NCBI RefSeq assembly: GCF_014219065.1
Contig: NZ_JACLGO010000019.1
Location: 1-64,000, forward strand
DNA from: Halopseudomonas xiamenensis
GTDB taxonomy: Bacteria > Pseudomonadota > Gammaproteobacteria > Pseudomonadales > Pseudomonadaceae
DNA length: 64,000 nucleotides
Direction of reading: 5' to 3'
The notes under the pieces were generated by a model that saw only the letters and a list, made by a program, of their open reading frames with translations, was not told the origin of the DNA and did no database searches. How positions within the stretch are numbered: position 1 is the first letter of the stretch; each line of letters begins with the position of its first letter. This document shows positions 8,977 to 20,508 of the stretch, one piece after another. Both the position numbers and the translations under genes were made by a program.

Positions 8977-11055
8977 TCATACCTGGGCGAACTGCTGCCC
9001 CTCGGCCAGCCAGCGATCGATGATCGCGCCGACCCGTTCCGGGTGCTGCCGGGCCAGGCTCACGGCAGCCTCCTGTACCTGCGGCAGCAGGTCGGCATCA
9101 CGCACCAGGTCGGCCACGCGAAACTGCACCAGGCCGGTCTGGCGGGTGCCCAGCACCTCGCCCGGACCGCGCAGCTCCAGGTCCTTTTCGGCGATGACAA
9201 AGCCGTCCGCGCTTTCCCGCATGATGCCCAGACGCTCCCGACCGAGCGCCGACAGCGGCGCGTGATACAGCAGCACGCAGTGGCTGGCGGTGCTGCCGCG
9301 ACCGACCCGTCCGCGCAACTGGTGCAATTGCGCCAGGCCCAGGCGTTCGGGGTTCTCGATGATCATCAGGCTGGCGTTGGGCACATCCACGCCGACCTCG
9401 ATCACCGTGGTGGCGACCAGCAGGTGCAGATCGCCATCCTTGAACGCCTGCATGATTTCGGCCTTCTCGGTGGCCTTCATGCGCCCGTGGATCAGGCCGA
9501 TGGACAGTTCCGGCAGGTGCTCGCAGAGGTTCTGCCAGGTGACTTCCGCGGCTTGGGCCTGCAGTTGCTCGGACTCCTCGATCAGGGTACAGACCCAGTA
9601 CGCCTGGCGCCCCTCGGCGCAGCCGGCGCGCACCCGTTCGATGACCTGGTCGCGACGGCTGTCGGAGACCAGCACGGTATTGATCGGCGTGCGCCCCGGC
9701 GGCAGCTCATCGAGAATCGAGGTATCCAGGTCGGCATAGGCGCTCATCGCCAGGGTACGCGGGATTGGCGTGGCGGTCATGATCAACTGGTGCGGCGAGA
9801 AGCGCCCGGCGGCGCCCTTGTCGCGCAGTGCCAGGCGCTGCTGCACGCCGAAGCGGTGTTGCTCGTCGATGATCGCCAGGCCCAGGTTGTGAAACTGTAC
9901 TTCCTCCTGGAACAGCGCATGGGTGCCGACCACCATGGCCGCGTCGCCGGTGGTGATCATTTGCAGCTGGTTGGCGCGGGCCTTGCCCTTGAGCTTGCCG
10001 GCCATCCAGGCCACGGAAATGCCCAGCGGCGTGAACCAGCGCTGGAAGTTGTTGAAATGCTGTTCGGCGAGGATCTCGGTGGGTGCCATCAGTGCCACCT
10101 GCCAGCCGGCCTCCAGTGCCTGCAGCGCGGCCAGCGCCGCGACCACGGTCTTGCCGGCACCGACGTCACCCTGCACCAGGCGCAGCATTGGCTGTGGCTG
10201 CTGCAGGTCGGCGCGGATCTCCCCGGCTACGCGCTGCTGGGCGCCGGTCAGAGCAAAGCCCAGCTGGCCAACGAAGGCCCGAGCCAGTTCGCCGCTGGCC
10301 TGCATCACCGGCGCGCGGTGCTGGCGCACCTCGGCGCGCAGGCGCAGCATGGTCAACTGATGGGCCAGCAGTTCCTCGAAGGCCAGCCGGTGCTGGGCCC
10401 AGTGCCGACCGTCGTCCAGTGCCTGCAGATCGACATCCGGTGGCGGGCGATGCAGGATGCGGATGGCCTCGCGCAGCGGCGGCAGCTGGTACTGTTCGGT
10501 CAGTTCGGGCGCCAGCAGGTCAGGCAGGCTGTTACCCTGCTCCAGCCAGGCCAGGGCTGCTTCGCTGAGGCTGCGCAAGCGCTGTTGTGACAGCCCCTCG
10601 GTGGCCGGGTAGATGGGGGTCAGGGTGGTGGCTACCGGCAGCGGCTGTGCGCTGTCGAGGTTCTGCATCTCCGGGTGGTAGATTTCCAGCCCCGAGGCGC
10701 CGGGGCGTACTTCGCCGTAGCAGCGCCAGTGGCTGCCGCGCTGCAGGTTGGCCTTGAGCCCGGCGGAGAAGTAGTAGAAGCGCAGGCTGAGGGTGCCGCT
10801 ACCGTCCTGGATGCGGCACAGCAGGCTGCGGCGTCGCCCCATCACCACATCTGCGCCCAGCACCACGCCTTCGATGACCGCATCCATGCCCGGACGCAGA
10901 GCGCCGATCGGCGTCACCCGGGTGCGGTCCTGGTAGCGCAGCGGCAAGTGGAACAGCACATCCTGCACGCTGGTCAGGCCGAGGCGGCCAAGTTTGTCCG
11001 CCAGCGCCGGACCGACGCCCTTGAATACCGTCAGCGGAGTGCGTTCAAGCTGCAT
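8977..11055 (-). CDS. recG: ATP-dependent DNA helicase RecG
   Basis: A 692-residue superfamily 2 helicase that regresses stalled replication forks and processes branched intermediates. The N-terminal wedge domain (about 1-230) includes an OB fold. Helicase motifs follow: Walker A GDVGAGKT near residue 293, Walker B variant DEQH near 393, TATPIPRT (motif III), and the C-terminal motifs IEVGVDVP and QLRGRVGR. Length matches Pseudomonas RecG. It lies 13 bases after the oxyR stop in the same direction, so the two are probably co-transcribed. Confidence 0.97.
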   Translation of the reverse strand: MQLERTPLTVFKGVGPALADKLGRLGLTSVQDVLFHLPLRYQDRTRVTPIGALRPGMDAVIEGVVLGADVVMGRRRSLLCRIQDGSGTLSLRFYYFSAGLKANLQRGSHWRCYGEVRPGASGLEIYHPEMQNLDSAQPLPVATTLTPIYPATEGLSQQRLRSLSEAALAWLEQGNSLPDLLAPELTEQYQLPPLREAIRILHRPPPDVDLQALDDGRHWAQHRLAFEELLAHQLTMLRLRAEVRQHRAPVMQASGELARAFVGQLGFALTGAQQRVAGEIRADLQQPQPMLRLVQGDVGAGKTVVAALAALQALEAGWQVALMAPTEILAEQHFNNFQRWFTPLGISVAWMAGKLKGKARANQLQMITTGDAAMVVGTHALFQEEVQFHNLGLAIIDEQHRFGVQQRLALRDKGAAGRFSPHQLIMTATPIPRTLAMSAYADLDTSILDELPPGRTPINTVLVSDSRRDQVIERVRAGCAEGRQAYWVCTLIEESEQLQAQAAEVTWQNLCEHLPELSIGLIHGRMKATEKAEIMQAFKDGDLHLLVATTVIEVGVDVPNASLMIIENPERLGLAQLHQLRGRVGRGSTASHCVLLYHAPLSALGRERLGIMRESADGFVIAEKDLELRGPGEVLGTRQTGLVQFRVADLVRDADLLPQVQEAAVSLARQHPERVGAIIDRWLAEGQQFAQV

Positions 11056-11068
11056 GTGGTTGACCGCC

Positions 11069-11989
11069 CTAGCGCTTGTCGGCGGGCGTGCTGACCGAGC
11101 ACAGGCGGATCGAGTCGCTGAGGATCTCCACCGCCCGCGGCCGCGGGAAACTGGCGCGCCAGGCGATGGCCACGGTGCGGAACGGCACCGGCGACTTGAA
11201 TTGCTTGGTCAGCAGCAGGTCGGAGCTGTAGTAGCGGTCATCGGCGGCCGACATCGGCAGCACCGTCATGCCCATGCCCGAGGCGACCATGTGGCGGATG
11301 GTTTCCAGCGAGCTGGATTCGATGGTGGTGTGCTTGCTCGGCTCGTCGGCGCGGCGCGTGGTCGGGCAGGCTTCCAGTACCTGGTCGCGGAAGCAGTGGC
11401 CTTCGCCGAGCAGCAGCAGGCGATCGTCGTCCAGGTCGTCCAGGGTCACGTGGTCGCGCTTGGCCCAGGGATGGTCCGCCGGGATCAGCAGACTGAACGG
11501 CTCGTCATACAGCGGCTTGGTCAGGATGTCTGGCTCGTTGAACGGCAGTGCGACTATGATCGCGTCGAGTTCACCGTTGCGCAGCTTGTCACGCAGCACG
11601 TGCGTGTAGTTCTCCTCGATGTACAGCGGCATCTCCGGTGCCACCCGGTGCAACTGCGGGATCAGGTGCGGGAACAGGTAGGGGCCGATGGTGTAGATCG
11701 CGCCGACCTTGAGCGGTGCCGACAGCTGGTTCTTGCCGGCGCTGGCCAGCTCGCGGATGGCCATGGCTTCTTCCAGCACGCGCTGGGCCTGGGCGACGAT
11801 CTTCTCGCCGACCGGGGTAACCCGCACGGCACTCTTGGTGCGCTCGAAGAGCATGATGCCCAGCTCTTCCTCGAGCTTCTTCACGCCGACACTCAGCGTC
11901 GGCTGGGAAACGTGGCAGCGCTCGGCGGCATGGCCGAAGTGCTGTTCCTGGGCCAGGGTGACGATGTAACGGAGTTCGGTCAGGGTCAT
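11069..11989 (-). CDS. oxyR: Peroxide-sensing LysR-type regulator OxyR
   Basis: A 306-residue LysR-family activator of catalase and peroxidase genes. The N-terminal helix-turn-helix (about 18-45, HFGHAAERCHVSQPTLS) binds DNA. The two redox cysteines are exactly at Cys199 (GEGHCF) and Cys208 (EACP), the pair that forms the peroxide-induced disulfide. Start ATG 11989 gives the family N-terminus MTLTELRYI. recG follows immediately, and a divergent SDR-like gene starts 64 bases away; that gap holds both promoters. Confidence 0.97.
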   Translation of the reverse strand: MTLTELRYIVTLAQEQHFGHAAERCHVSQPTLSVGVKKLEEELGIMLFERTKSAVRVTPVGEKIVAQAQRVLEEAMAIRELASAGKNQLSAPLKVGAIYTIGPYLFPHLIPQLHRVAPEMPLYIEENYTHVLRDKLRNGELDAIIVALPFNEPDILTKPLYDEPFSLLIPADHPWAKRDHVTLDDLDDDRLLLLGEGHCFRDQVLEACPTTRRADEPSKHTTIESSSLETIRHMVASGMGMTVLPMSAADDRYYSSDLLLTKQFKSPVPFRTVAIAWRASFPRPRAVEILSDSIRLCSVSTPADKR

Positions 11990-12053
11990 GTCGTATACTG
12001 CTCGCGAGATTTTCCCCAAGCATAGCGGTGTCCGATAGAGGAAAACAATCAGG

Positions 12054-12893
12054 ATGAAACATCTGGTTATTGCGGGTTGTGGTGATCTGGGTATTGCCCT
12101 GGGGCTGCGGATGCTGGAGCAGGGCTGGCGGGTTTCTGGTCTGCGGCGTGATCCGTCGGGCCTGCCAGAGGCGTTCGGGCGCATCGCGGCTGATCTGACC
12201 AGTGCGCAGAAGCCGCAGGACTGGCCGGCCAGGGTGGATTATCTAGTGTATTGCCCGGCGGCGGGGCGGCGTGACGCTGAACTGTACCGCGCGCTCTATG
12301 TCCAGGGCTTGCAGCATGTGCTGGGCTGGCTCAAGGACAGTCGGCAACAGCCGCGCCACCTGCTGCAGGTCTCCAGCACGGCGGTATACGGCCAGAGCGA
12401 CGGCGAGTGGGTGACCGAAAACAGCGCGGCGCTGGCCGCCACGCCCACCGCGCCGCTGCTGGTCGAGGCCGAGGATGTGGCGCTGCGCAGCGGCATGCCC
12501 GCTTCGGTGGTACGTCTGGCGGGCATCTACGGGCCGGGCCGCACCCGGCTGATCGAACAGGTGCGCAGTGGCCTGCATGTGCCACAGCTGCCCGAGCAAT
12601 ACACCAACCGTATCCACCGTGATGACGCCGCCGGGCTGCTCGAGCACCTGCTGCTGCAGGCCGACCAGGGCGAGCTGCTGGCGCCCTGTTACCTGGGCGT
12701 GGACGATGAGCCGGCGCCGCTGCATGAGGTGGCGCAGTGGCTGGCGCAGCAGTTGGGAGTGGAGCTGTTGGCAGAAGGGGCAACGGCTAACCGGGTGGGC
12801 AGCAAGCGGTGCAGTAATGAATTGGCTCGGGAGTCGGGCTGGGTGCCGCAGTATCCGAGTTATCGGGAGGGTTACGCGAGCATGCTCGCGTAA
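12054..12893 (+). CDS. NAD(P)-dependent SDR/epimerase-type protein (YeeZ-like)
   Basis: A 279-residue extended short-chain dehydrogenase-type protein. The N-terminal Rossmann motif is GCGDLG at about residues 8-13, followed by an arginine pair LRR typical of NADP binders. A Ser-Thr-x-x-Tyr-Gly stretch (SSTAVYGQ) corresponds to the usual active-site region, but the classical YxxxK spacing is not clear, so catalysis is unproven. It is transcribed away from oxyR. A similar gene is divergent from oxyR in P. aeruginosa. The substrate is unknown. Confidence 0.75.
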   Translation: MKHLVIAGCGDLGIALGLRMLEQGWRVSGLRRDPSGLPEAFGRIAADLTSAQKPQDWPARVDYLVYCPAAGRRDAELYRALYVQGLQHVLGWLKDSRQQPRHLLQVSSTAVYGQSDGEWVTENSAALAATPTAPLLVEAEDVALRSGMPASVVRLAGIYGPGRTRLIEQVRSGLHVPQLPEQYTNRIHRDDAAGLLEHLLLQADQGELLAPCYLGVDDEPAPLHEVAQWLAQQLGVELLAEGATANRVGSKRCSNELARESGWVPQYPSYREGYASMLA

Positions 12894-12918
12894 CCAGCGC
12901 CATCCTGGCGGGTAGCAC

Positions 12919-13008
12919 CGTCATTGCGAGCGAAGCGCGGCAATCCAGAGCTCACCCGCAGCACCGAGTCCATGGGTTGCCACGTCGCTGCGCTCCTCGC
13001 AATGACGG
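12919..13008. repeat. TCATTGCGAG-type palindromic repeat, copy 2
   Basis: Left arm CGTCATTGCGAGCGAAGCGC and right arm GCGCTCCTCGCAATGACG flank a spacer of about 45 bases that includes two partial CCATGG-like joints. It is the best preserved of the three copies in the window (67-153, 30391-30426) and lies between the stop codons of two convergent genes, where a transcribed hairpin could work as a terminator. Confidence 0.8.
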
Positions 13009-13061
13009 GCGTGGTCAGCGGTCTCGGCAGCGGCCCGCAATGCGGGCCACGCTCTGAAGAC

Positions 13062-13442
13062 TCAGCCGACGACCAGGATACCGTCCATTTCCACTGGCAC
13101 GCCCTTGGGCAGTGCGGCGACGCCGATGGCGGCGCGGGCCGGGTAGGGCTGTTCGAAGTAACGGCCCATGATCTCGTTGACCGTGGCGAAGTTGCTCAGG
13201 TCGGTCAGGAAGATGTTCAGCTTGACGATATCCTGCAGCTTACCGCCAGCGGCTTCGGCCACCAGTGCCAGGTTGTCGAACACACGGCAGACCTGCGCCT
13301 CGAAGCCCTCGACCACTTCCATAGTCTGCGGGTCCAGCGGGATCTGGCCGGACAGGTACACGGTATTACCGACCTTGATCGCCTGGGAGTAGGTGCCGAT
13401 CGCGGCGGGAGCGTGTTCGCTGGTGATGACTTGCTTGTTCAT
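13062..13442 (-). CDS. ridA: Reactive intermediate deaminase RidA
   Basis: A 126-residue RidA/YER057c/UK114-family enzyme that hydrolyses reactive 2-aminoacrylate and related enamines/imines released by PLP enzymes. The family pattern is complete: [20 protein letters not shown], and the C-terminal [16 protein letters not shown] with the catalytic Arg, then VEMDGI. ATG 13442 has GGAGAC upstream; the slightly longer start at 13454 does not. It follows spoT by 16 bases, as in P. aeruginosa, and is likely in the rpoZ-spoT transcript. Confidence 0.95.
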   Translation of the reverse strand: MNKQVITSEHAPAAIGTYSQAIKVGNTVYLSGQIPLDPQTMEVVEGFEAQVCRVFDNLALVAEAAGGKLQDIVKLNIFLTDLSNFATVNEIMGRYFEQPYPARAAIGVAALPKGVPVEMDGILVVG

Positions 13443-13458
13443 GAATGTCTCCATTGGT

Positions 13459-15603
13459 TCAGTTCTTCAGGCGTGTGATTCGCATCACCCCTTGCAGGGC
13501 GCGGATACGCTTGATCAGTTGTGACAGGTGCAGACGACCGCGCACCCGCAATACCAGTTGCACCACGCTGACCCGACCATCGCGCTCGTCGACGCTGATC
13601 TTGTCGATGCTGGCGTCGGCGACCGTGATGCTGGTGGCCAGTTGGGCGATGATGCCGCGTTGGTGTTCCAATTCGACACGCAATTCCACGGTGAATTCGC
13701 CACTGACATTCTTATCCCAGGTCAGTTGCAGAATCTTGTCACTGTTGCCGCGATGCTCGGCGAGGTTGTTGCAGGTCTCCTGGTGGATGACCATGCCCTT
13801 GCCGGTGGTGATGAAGCCGACGATGGGGTCGCCCGGAATCGGGTTGCAGCAGCGCGCGAAGCTGACCACCAGGCCTTCGGTGCCACGGATCGCCAGGGGT
13901 TTTTCCTCGCTGCTGGGTTGCTGCACCACCGCATCGCTCCTGACCGCTTCCGCCTCGGCCGGCATGTCACTGGCCAGCAGGCGCCGGGCGGTGACGTAGG
14001 CCATGCGGTTGCCCAGGCCGATATCGGCCAGCAGGTCTTCCAGGGTGGCCATGCCGCAGTCGCTGAGAATGCGCTGGATGCGCTGCTCGGGAATCTGCTC
14101 CAGGCTGGTGTCGAAGCTGACCAGCACCTTGTCCAGCAAGCGCTCGCCCAGGGCGATGGACTCGGAATGACGCTGGTGCTTGAGCAGGTGGCGGATGTTG
14201 CTGCGCGCCTTGCCGGTGATCACGAAACTCAGCCAGGCCGGGTTCGGCCGGGCGCCGGGGGCGGTGATGATCTCCACCGTCTGGCCGCTTTCCAGCGGCT
14301 CGGACAGCGGCGCCAGGCGTCGGTTGATGCGGCAGGCGATGCAGCTGTTGCCCACGTCGGTATGTACCGCGTAGGCGAAATCCACCGGCGTGGAACCCTT
14401 GGGCAGTTCCATGATGCGGCCCTTCGGGGTGAAGATGTAGACCTCATCGGGGAACAGGTCGATCTTGACGTTCTCGATGAACTCCAGTGAGTTGCCGGCG
14501 CGCTGCTGCAGTTCGAGCACGCCCTTGAGCCACTGGCGGGTGCGCGCATGGTTGCCGTTGATCACCTCGTCCTTGGACTTGTATACCCAGTGCGCGGCGA
14601 TCCCGTTGTTGGCCATGTCTTCCATTTCCTCGGTGCGGATCTGGATCTCGATCGGCACCCCGTGCATGCCGAACAGCGTGGTATGCAGGGATTGGTAGCC
14701 GTTGGCCTTGGGAATCGCGATGTAGTCCTTGAACCGGCCCGGGAAGGGCTTGTACAGGCTGTGTACCGCGCCGAGCACGCGATAGCAGGTATCGGCCTTG
14801 TCGACGATGATGCGGAACGCGTAGACGTCCATGATCTCGTTGAACGCTTTGCGCTTCTCGCGCATCTTCTGGTAGATGCCGTACAGGTGTTTCTCGCGGC
14901 CCAGCACCTTGCCCTGCAGGCCCTCGCGTTCGAGGCAGGCCTGCAGCGATTCGAGGATCCTGTTCAGCAGTTCCTTGCGGTTGCCGCGGGCGTCGCGCAC
15001 GGCCTGGGCGATCATCCGCGAGCGCATCGGGTACATGGCGCTGAAGCCCAGGTCCTCGAACTCGGTGCTCAGGCTGTGCATGCCCAGGCGGTTGGCGATC
15101 GGGGCGTAGATTTCCAGGGTTTCGCGGGCGATACGACGACGCTTTTCCGGCTTGAGCGCGCCCAGGGTGCGCATGTTGTGCAGCCGGTCGGCCAGCTTGA
15201 CCAGGATCACGCGGATATCCCGGGCCATGGCCAGGGCCATCTTCTGGAAGTTCTCGGCCTGGGCCTCGGCCTTGGTTTCGAAGGTCATCTGGGTCAGCTT
15301 GCTGACCCCGTCGACCAGGTCCGCCACGGTGTCGCCGAACTGGGTGGCCAGGGCTTCCTTGGGGATGCCGGTATCCTCGATCACGTCGTGCAGCATGGCG
15401 GCCATCAGGCTCTGATGGTCCATGTGCATGTCGGCGAGAATGCCCGCTACCGCCAGCGGGTGGGTGACGTAGGGCTCGCCGCTGCGGCGGGTCTGGCCGT
15501 CATGCGCCTGCTCCGCGTAGAAGTAGGCGCGCCGCACCAGATTGACCTGGTCGGGTTCGAGATAACTGTCGAGCCGGTCGGCAAATACTTCTATACCGGA
15601 CAT
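13459..15603 (-). CDS. spoT: Bifunctional (p)ppGpp synthetase/hydrolase SpoT
   Basis: A 714-residue RelA/SpoT homologue. The hydrolase HD domain is intact (His72-Asp73, with Glu76-Asp77 nearby in HDVIEDTG), so it can degrade (p)ppGpp. The synthetase domain (about 210-330, with NGYQSLHT) follows, then TGS (about 390-450, [16 protein letters not shown]), helical and C-terminal ACT (about 640-714) domains that sense nutrient state. Start ATG 15603 gives MSGIEVF; upstream in-frame codons lengthen it without family similarity. It lies between rpoZ and ridA in one leftward unit. Confidence 0.96.
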   Translation of the reverse strand: MSGIEVFADRLDSYLEPDQVNLVRRAYFYAEQAHDGQTRRSGEPYVTHPLAVAGILADMHMDHQSLMAAMLHDVIEDTGIPKEALATQFGDTVADLVDGVSKLTQMTFETKAEAQAENFQKMALAMARDIRVILVKLADRLHNMRTLGALKPEKRRRIARETLEIYAPIANRLGMHSLSTEFEDLGFSAMYPMRSRMIAQAVRDARGNRKELLNRILESLQACLEREGLQGKVLGREKHLYGIYQKMREKRKAFNEIMDVYAFRIIVDKADTCYRVLGAVHSLYKPFPGRFKDYIAIPKANGYQSLHTTLFGMHGVPIEIQIRTEEMEDMANNGIAAHWVYKSKDEVINGNHARTRQWLKGVLELQQRAGNSLEFIENVKIDLFPDEVYIFTPKGRIMELPKGSTPVDFAYAVHTDVGNSCIACRINRRLAPLSEPLESGQTVEIITAPGARPNPAWLSFVITGKARSNIRHLLKHQRHSESIALGERLLDKVLVSFDTSLEQIPEQRIQRILSDCGMATLEDLLADIGLGNRMAYVTARRLLASDMPAEAEAVRSDAVVQQPSSEEKPLAIRGTEGLVVSFARCCNPIPGDPIVGFITTGKGMVIHQETCNNLAEHRGNSDKILQLTWDKNVSGEFTVELRVELEHQRGIIAQLATSITVADASIDKISVDERDGRVSVVQLVLRVRGRLHLSQLIKRIRALQGVMRITRLKN

Positions 15604-15667
15604 GCAACCCTCCTGCACCCTGCCGGGTGAGCCATCTGAACGAGGTTGCATGACCATCGCAATGGCG

Positions 15668-15925
15668 TTACTCCGGCAGTTCGGTTTCCAGCGAGTACAG
15701 CGGCTCCTGCTGATCACGCAGGGCTTCTTCGGCCATGATTTCGTTGGTAATCAGGCCTTCGGCGATTTCGCGCAGGGCAACGACGGTCGGTTTGTCGTTC
15801 TCCCATGCAACCTTGGGTTCCTTGCCGCCAGTGGCGATCTGGCGCGAGCGCTTGGTCGCCAGCATGACCAGCTCAAAGCGGTTGTCTACGTTTTCCAGGC
15901 AGTCTTCAACAGTGACGCGGGCCAT
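15668..15925 (-). CDS. rpoZ: RNA polymerase omega subunit
   Basis: An 85-residue omega subunit that helps fold and assemble the beta-prime subunit. The family core [20 protein letters not shown] and the [14 protein letters not shown] stretch are complete. ATG 15925 gives the standard N-terminus. It is 84 bases after gmk and 64 bases before spoT, the classical gmk-rpoZ-spoT order. Confidence 0.96.
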   Translation of the reverse strand: MARVTVEDCLENVDNRFELVMLATKRSRQIATGGKEPKVAWENDKPTVVALREIAEGLITNEIMAEEALRDQQEPLYSLETELPE

Positions 15926-16009
15926 GGTGTTACTCCGAAACGGCAGATGAAAATGAAATCGGGGAGCGCTTGATCCAACGCGGGACCGCACAGTTTACTG
16001 GTTTAGCGG

Positions 16010-17957
<1,948 letters not shown>

Positions 17958-18118
17958 GGCGACATCTTCGATGCGGGATGGACAAGCCGGGCATGATAGC
18001 AGTCCTGGGGCCGGGCGTCAGCGTGGGGCTGATGGCTGTGATCGCGTAGCGCAGGTGCACTACACTCCCAGGTGCGGATTTCAACCGCAGGTCATTTCAG
18101 ATGGCGTGCTGGCCGCCG

Positions 18119-18985
18119 TCACTCAATATTCTGCACCTGCTCCCGCATCTGCTCGATATACACCTTGAGATCCACCGCCGCCTGGGTGCTGCGCACGTCG
18201 ATGGCCTTGGAGCCGAGGGTGTTGGCTTCGCGGTTGAATTCCTGCATCAGGAAGTCCAGGCGCCGGCCGATGGCGGCCTGGCTGGCGAGGACGTGGCGGG
18301 TTTCGCTGATGTGGGTGGTGAGGCGGTCGAGTTCTTCGGCGACGTCGATCTTCTGTGCCAGCATCACCAGTTCCTGTTCCAGACGGGTACTGTCCAGTTC
18401 CAGTTTTGCTTCGTTGAAGCGGTCGATGAGTTTCTGCCTGTGGGCGTCCAGCAGGGTCGGCATCATCTCGCGCAGGGTGGCGACCCGTTCGGCCATGTTG
18501 TCCAGCCGTTCCTCGATCAGCGCGCGCAGCTCGGCACCTTCCCGGGCGCGGCTTTCCTTGAGCTGCTGCAATGCCTGATTGAACAGTTGGTCGGCCTGTT
18601 TGACCAGGTCCGTCTGCTCCTGCTCGGCACCGGTCAGCACGCCGGGCCAGGCCAGCAGTTCCAGTGGGTTGATCGGGGCCGGGTTGGGCAGCTGGCTGTT
18701 GAGCTGCCCGGCGGCGGCGATCAGTTGCTCGACCAGTGGTTGGTTCAGGCTCAGGCCCTGGCTGGTATCGGTGCTGGGGTTGAAGCGCAGGGTGCATTCG
18801 ACCTTGCCCCGGGCCAGCTGTTTGCGCAGGCGTTCACGCAGCGGGCCTTCCAGTTCGCGGAAGGCTTCGGGCAGGCGCAGGGTGGCTTCCAGGTAACGAT
18901 GGTTGACCGAACGCAGTTCCCACGCCAGGTTGCCCTGGTCGATGCTGAGTTCGCTGCGGGCGAAAGCCGTCATGCTGTAAACCAT
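18119..18985 (-). CDS. yicC: YicC-family endoribonuclease / RNA-decay factor
   Basis: A 288-residue cytosolic protein of the YicC/YloC family. The N-terminal domain starts with the invariant MVYSMTAFAR and contains the SVNHRYLE motif; the C-terminal DUF1732 half has the EELDRL and AIGRRLDFLMQEFNREANTLGSK-type signature around residues 215-270. E. coli YicC promotes decay of some small RNAs and family members cleave RNA. ATG 18985 is preceded by GGGAG. It is divergent from rph, the ribonuclease PH gene, an arrangement conserved in many gammaproteobacteria. Confidence 0.93.
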   Translation of the reverse strand: MVYSMTAFARSELSIDQGNLAWELRSVNHRYLEATLRLPEAFRELEGPLRERLRKQLARGKVECTLRFNPSTDTSQGLSLNQPLVEQLIAAAGQLNSQLPNPAPINPLELLAWPGVLTGAEQEQTDLVKQADQLFNQALQQLKESRAREGAELRALIEERLDNMAERVATLREMMPTLLDAHRQKLIDRFNEAKLELDSTRLEQELVMLAQKIDVAEELDRLTTHISETRHVLASQAAIGRRLDFLMQEFNREANTLGSKAIDVRSTQAAVDLKVYIEQMREQVQNIE

Positions 18986-19064
18986 CGATAAACTCCCGTT
19001 CTCTGAATGTGTCTTTTTATCAGGCGGGCATTGTACTCCGTCCACCGATGCGGGGGTACAGTGG

Positions 19065-19094
19065 CTGTTGTTAGCCATGGTGGGCCCGTATAAT
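19065..19094 (+). promoter_or_regulatory. Sigma70-type promoter of rph
   Basis: A perfect -10 TATAAT lies at 19089-19094, 34 bases before the rph start. A TTGTTA or CTGTTG element at 19065-19073 is the candidate -35, with a slightly non-ideal spacer of 15 or 18 bases. Confidence 0.65.
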
Positions 19095-19128
19095 CGCGGC
19101 TCACACATGCAGTGCAAGGATCTTGAAA

Positions 19129-19848
19129 ATGAAACGACCCAGCGGCCGCGCAGCAGCCCAGATGCGTCAGGTAACCCTGACCCGCCATTACACCCGGCAT
19201 GCCGAAGGTTCGGTGCTGGTCGAGTTTGGCGATACCAAGGTCATCTGTACCGCCAGTGTCGAGGCCGGGGTACCGCGTTTTCTGCGGGGCAGCGGGCAGG
19301 GCTGGATCACCGCCGAATACGGCATGCTGCCCCGCGCCACCGGCGAGCGCATGCAGCGTGAGGCGAGCAAGGGCAAGCAGGGCGGTCGCACCCTGGAGAT
19401 CCAGCGCCTGATCGGTCGTTCGCTGCGCGCGGCGGTGGATCTGAAAAGCCTGGGTGAGAACACCATCTATATCGATTGCGATGTGATCCAGGCCGACGGT
19501 GGTACGCGCACGGCGTCCATCACGGGTGCCTGTGTGGCCCTGGTGGATGCACTGCGGGCGATGAAAAAGCGCGGTGCCATCAAGAAAATGCCGGCCGTGC
19601 AGATGATCGCGGCGATCTCGGTCGGCATCTACCAGGGCGTGCCGGTGCTGGATCTGGATTATCCGGAGGATTCTGCCGCCGGCACCGATCTGAACGTGGT
19701 GATGACCGATCAGGGTGGCTTCATCGAGGTGCAGGGTACCGCCGAGGCGGCGCCCTTCACGCCCGAGGAGCTGACGGCGATGCTGGAACTGGCGCGCAGC
19801 GGTATCACCGACCTGTTCGCGCAGCAATTGGCTGCGCTGGAAGACTGA
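19129..19848 (+). CDS. rph: Ribonuclease PH
   Basis: A 239-residue phosphorolytic 3'-5' exoribonuclease that trims tRNA 3' ends and structured RNAs. The motifs match the family throughout: [11 protein letters not shown] at the start, [26 protein letters not shown] (phosphate-binding region), and the C-terminal [20 protein letters not shown] with the catalytic Asp. It is full length, so not the frameshifted form seen in some laboratory E. coli. ATG 19129 is the family start. Confidence 0.97.
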   Translation: MKRPSGRAAAQMRQVTLTRHYTRHAEGSVLVEFGDTKVICTASVEAGVPRFLRGSGQGWITAEYGMLPRATGERMQREASKGKQGGRTLEIQRLIGRSLRAAVDLKSLGENTIYIDCDVIQADGGTRTASITGACVALVDALRAMKKRGAIKKMPAVQMIAAISVGIYQGVPVLDLDYPEDSAAGTDLNVVMTDQGGFIEVQGTAEAAPFTPEELTAMLELARSGITDLFAQQLAALED

Positions 19849-19902
19849 GTTGCCGTTGTTCGGCTATTCTCAACAGGACCAATAACGCGAGGAGTGCAGG
19901 CA

Positions 19903-20283
19903 ATGGTGGATATTGATCAATCCCGCATCGAGGTGACAGAGCCTGATCGTGAAGCGCGGATGTGGGCGATGATCGCGCATCTCGCCGGTTTTCTCGGGTA
20001 TTTCCTGCCGGTGATCGGCAGCCTCATTGGCCCGCTGATCATCTGGCAATTGAAAAGAGACCTGCATCCCTACGTCGATGAGCAGGGCAAGGAAGCGCTG
20101 AACTTCCAGATCACCGTGCTGATCGCGGCGCTGGTCTGCGTACTGCTGATGCTGGTCGCGGTCGGCTTCCTGCTGATCGGGGTGGTCATCGTCGGTGCGG
20201 TGGTGCTGATGATCATCGCCGCTATCAAGGCCAACGAGGGTGCGCCCTACCGCTACCCGTTCTGCCTGCGCCTGATCAAGTGA
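19903..20283 (+). CDS. DUF4870-type small membrane protein
   Basis: A 126-residue protein with a short acidic N-terminus and about three hydrophobic segments (residues about 22-50, 72-95 and 95-110). The stretch WAMIAHLAGFLGYFLPVIGSL and the DEQGKEALNFQI loop are diagnostic of the DUF4870 family of small inner-membrane proteins. ATG 19903 has GAGGAG upstream at 8 bases. It follows rph by 54 bases and is probably in the same transcript; a strong hairpin ends the unit. The function is unknown. Confidence 0.8.
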   Translation: MVDIDQSRIEVTEPDREARMWAMIAHLAGFLGYFLPVIGSLIGPLIIWQLKRDLHPYVDEQGKEALNFQITVLIAALVCVLLMLVAVGFLLIGVVIVGAVVLMIIAAIKANEGAPYRYPFCLRLIK

Positions 20284-20289
20284 CTCCCG

Positions 20290-20315
20290 GGCTGGCTACC
20301 CTCGGGTAGCCAGCC
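20290..20315 (+). terminator. Strong hairpin after rph-DUF4870
   Basis: A perfect 12-base stem (GGCTGGCTACCC / GGGTAGCCAGCC) with a 2-base loop begins 7 bases past the stop. The trailing sequence is pyrimidine-rich but has no long T run until CTGTTT. Confidence 0.65.
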
Positions 20316-20435
20316 GCCCGGTTCCCCTGTTTGCCCTCCGGTACTGCCGCAATGCAGGGCAGTGTCGTGCCCGTTATCGAATAAAGCCTTCTACGTGGAT
20401 TGACGTCAGCGTGGGGAGCGGCTACCTTCTCCATA

Positions 20436-20454
20436 GTAAATGCTAATCATTCTT
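20436..20454 (+). promoter_or_regulatory. Fur-box-like operator before the truncated adenylation-domain gene
   Basis: GTAAATGCTAATCATTCTT agrees with the 19-base Fur consensus at 14 positions, including the complete TAATCATT core. It lies 55 bases before the start codon at 20509, as expected for an iron-repressed promoter. This is the first of three Fur-like sites in the island. Confidence 0.6.
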
Positions 20455-20508
20455 ATTTGAAAAGTGAGTTGCCGGTTGGCGATTCACCCAGGCGAGAGGG
20501 GGCACAGC

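Noticed and set aside
8932-10590. 552-codon plus-strand frame opposite recG
   Set aside because: Shadow of recG with repetitive Gln/Leu/Gly composition and no start signal.
12919-13008. Possible small structured RNA gene
   Set aside because: The hairpin is explained by a dispersed palindromic repeat with other copies in the window; no promoter was seen.
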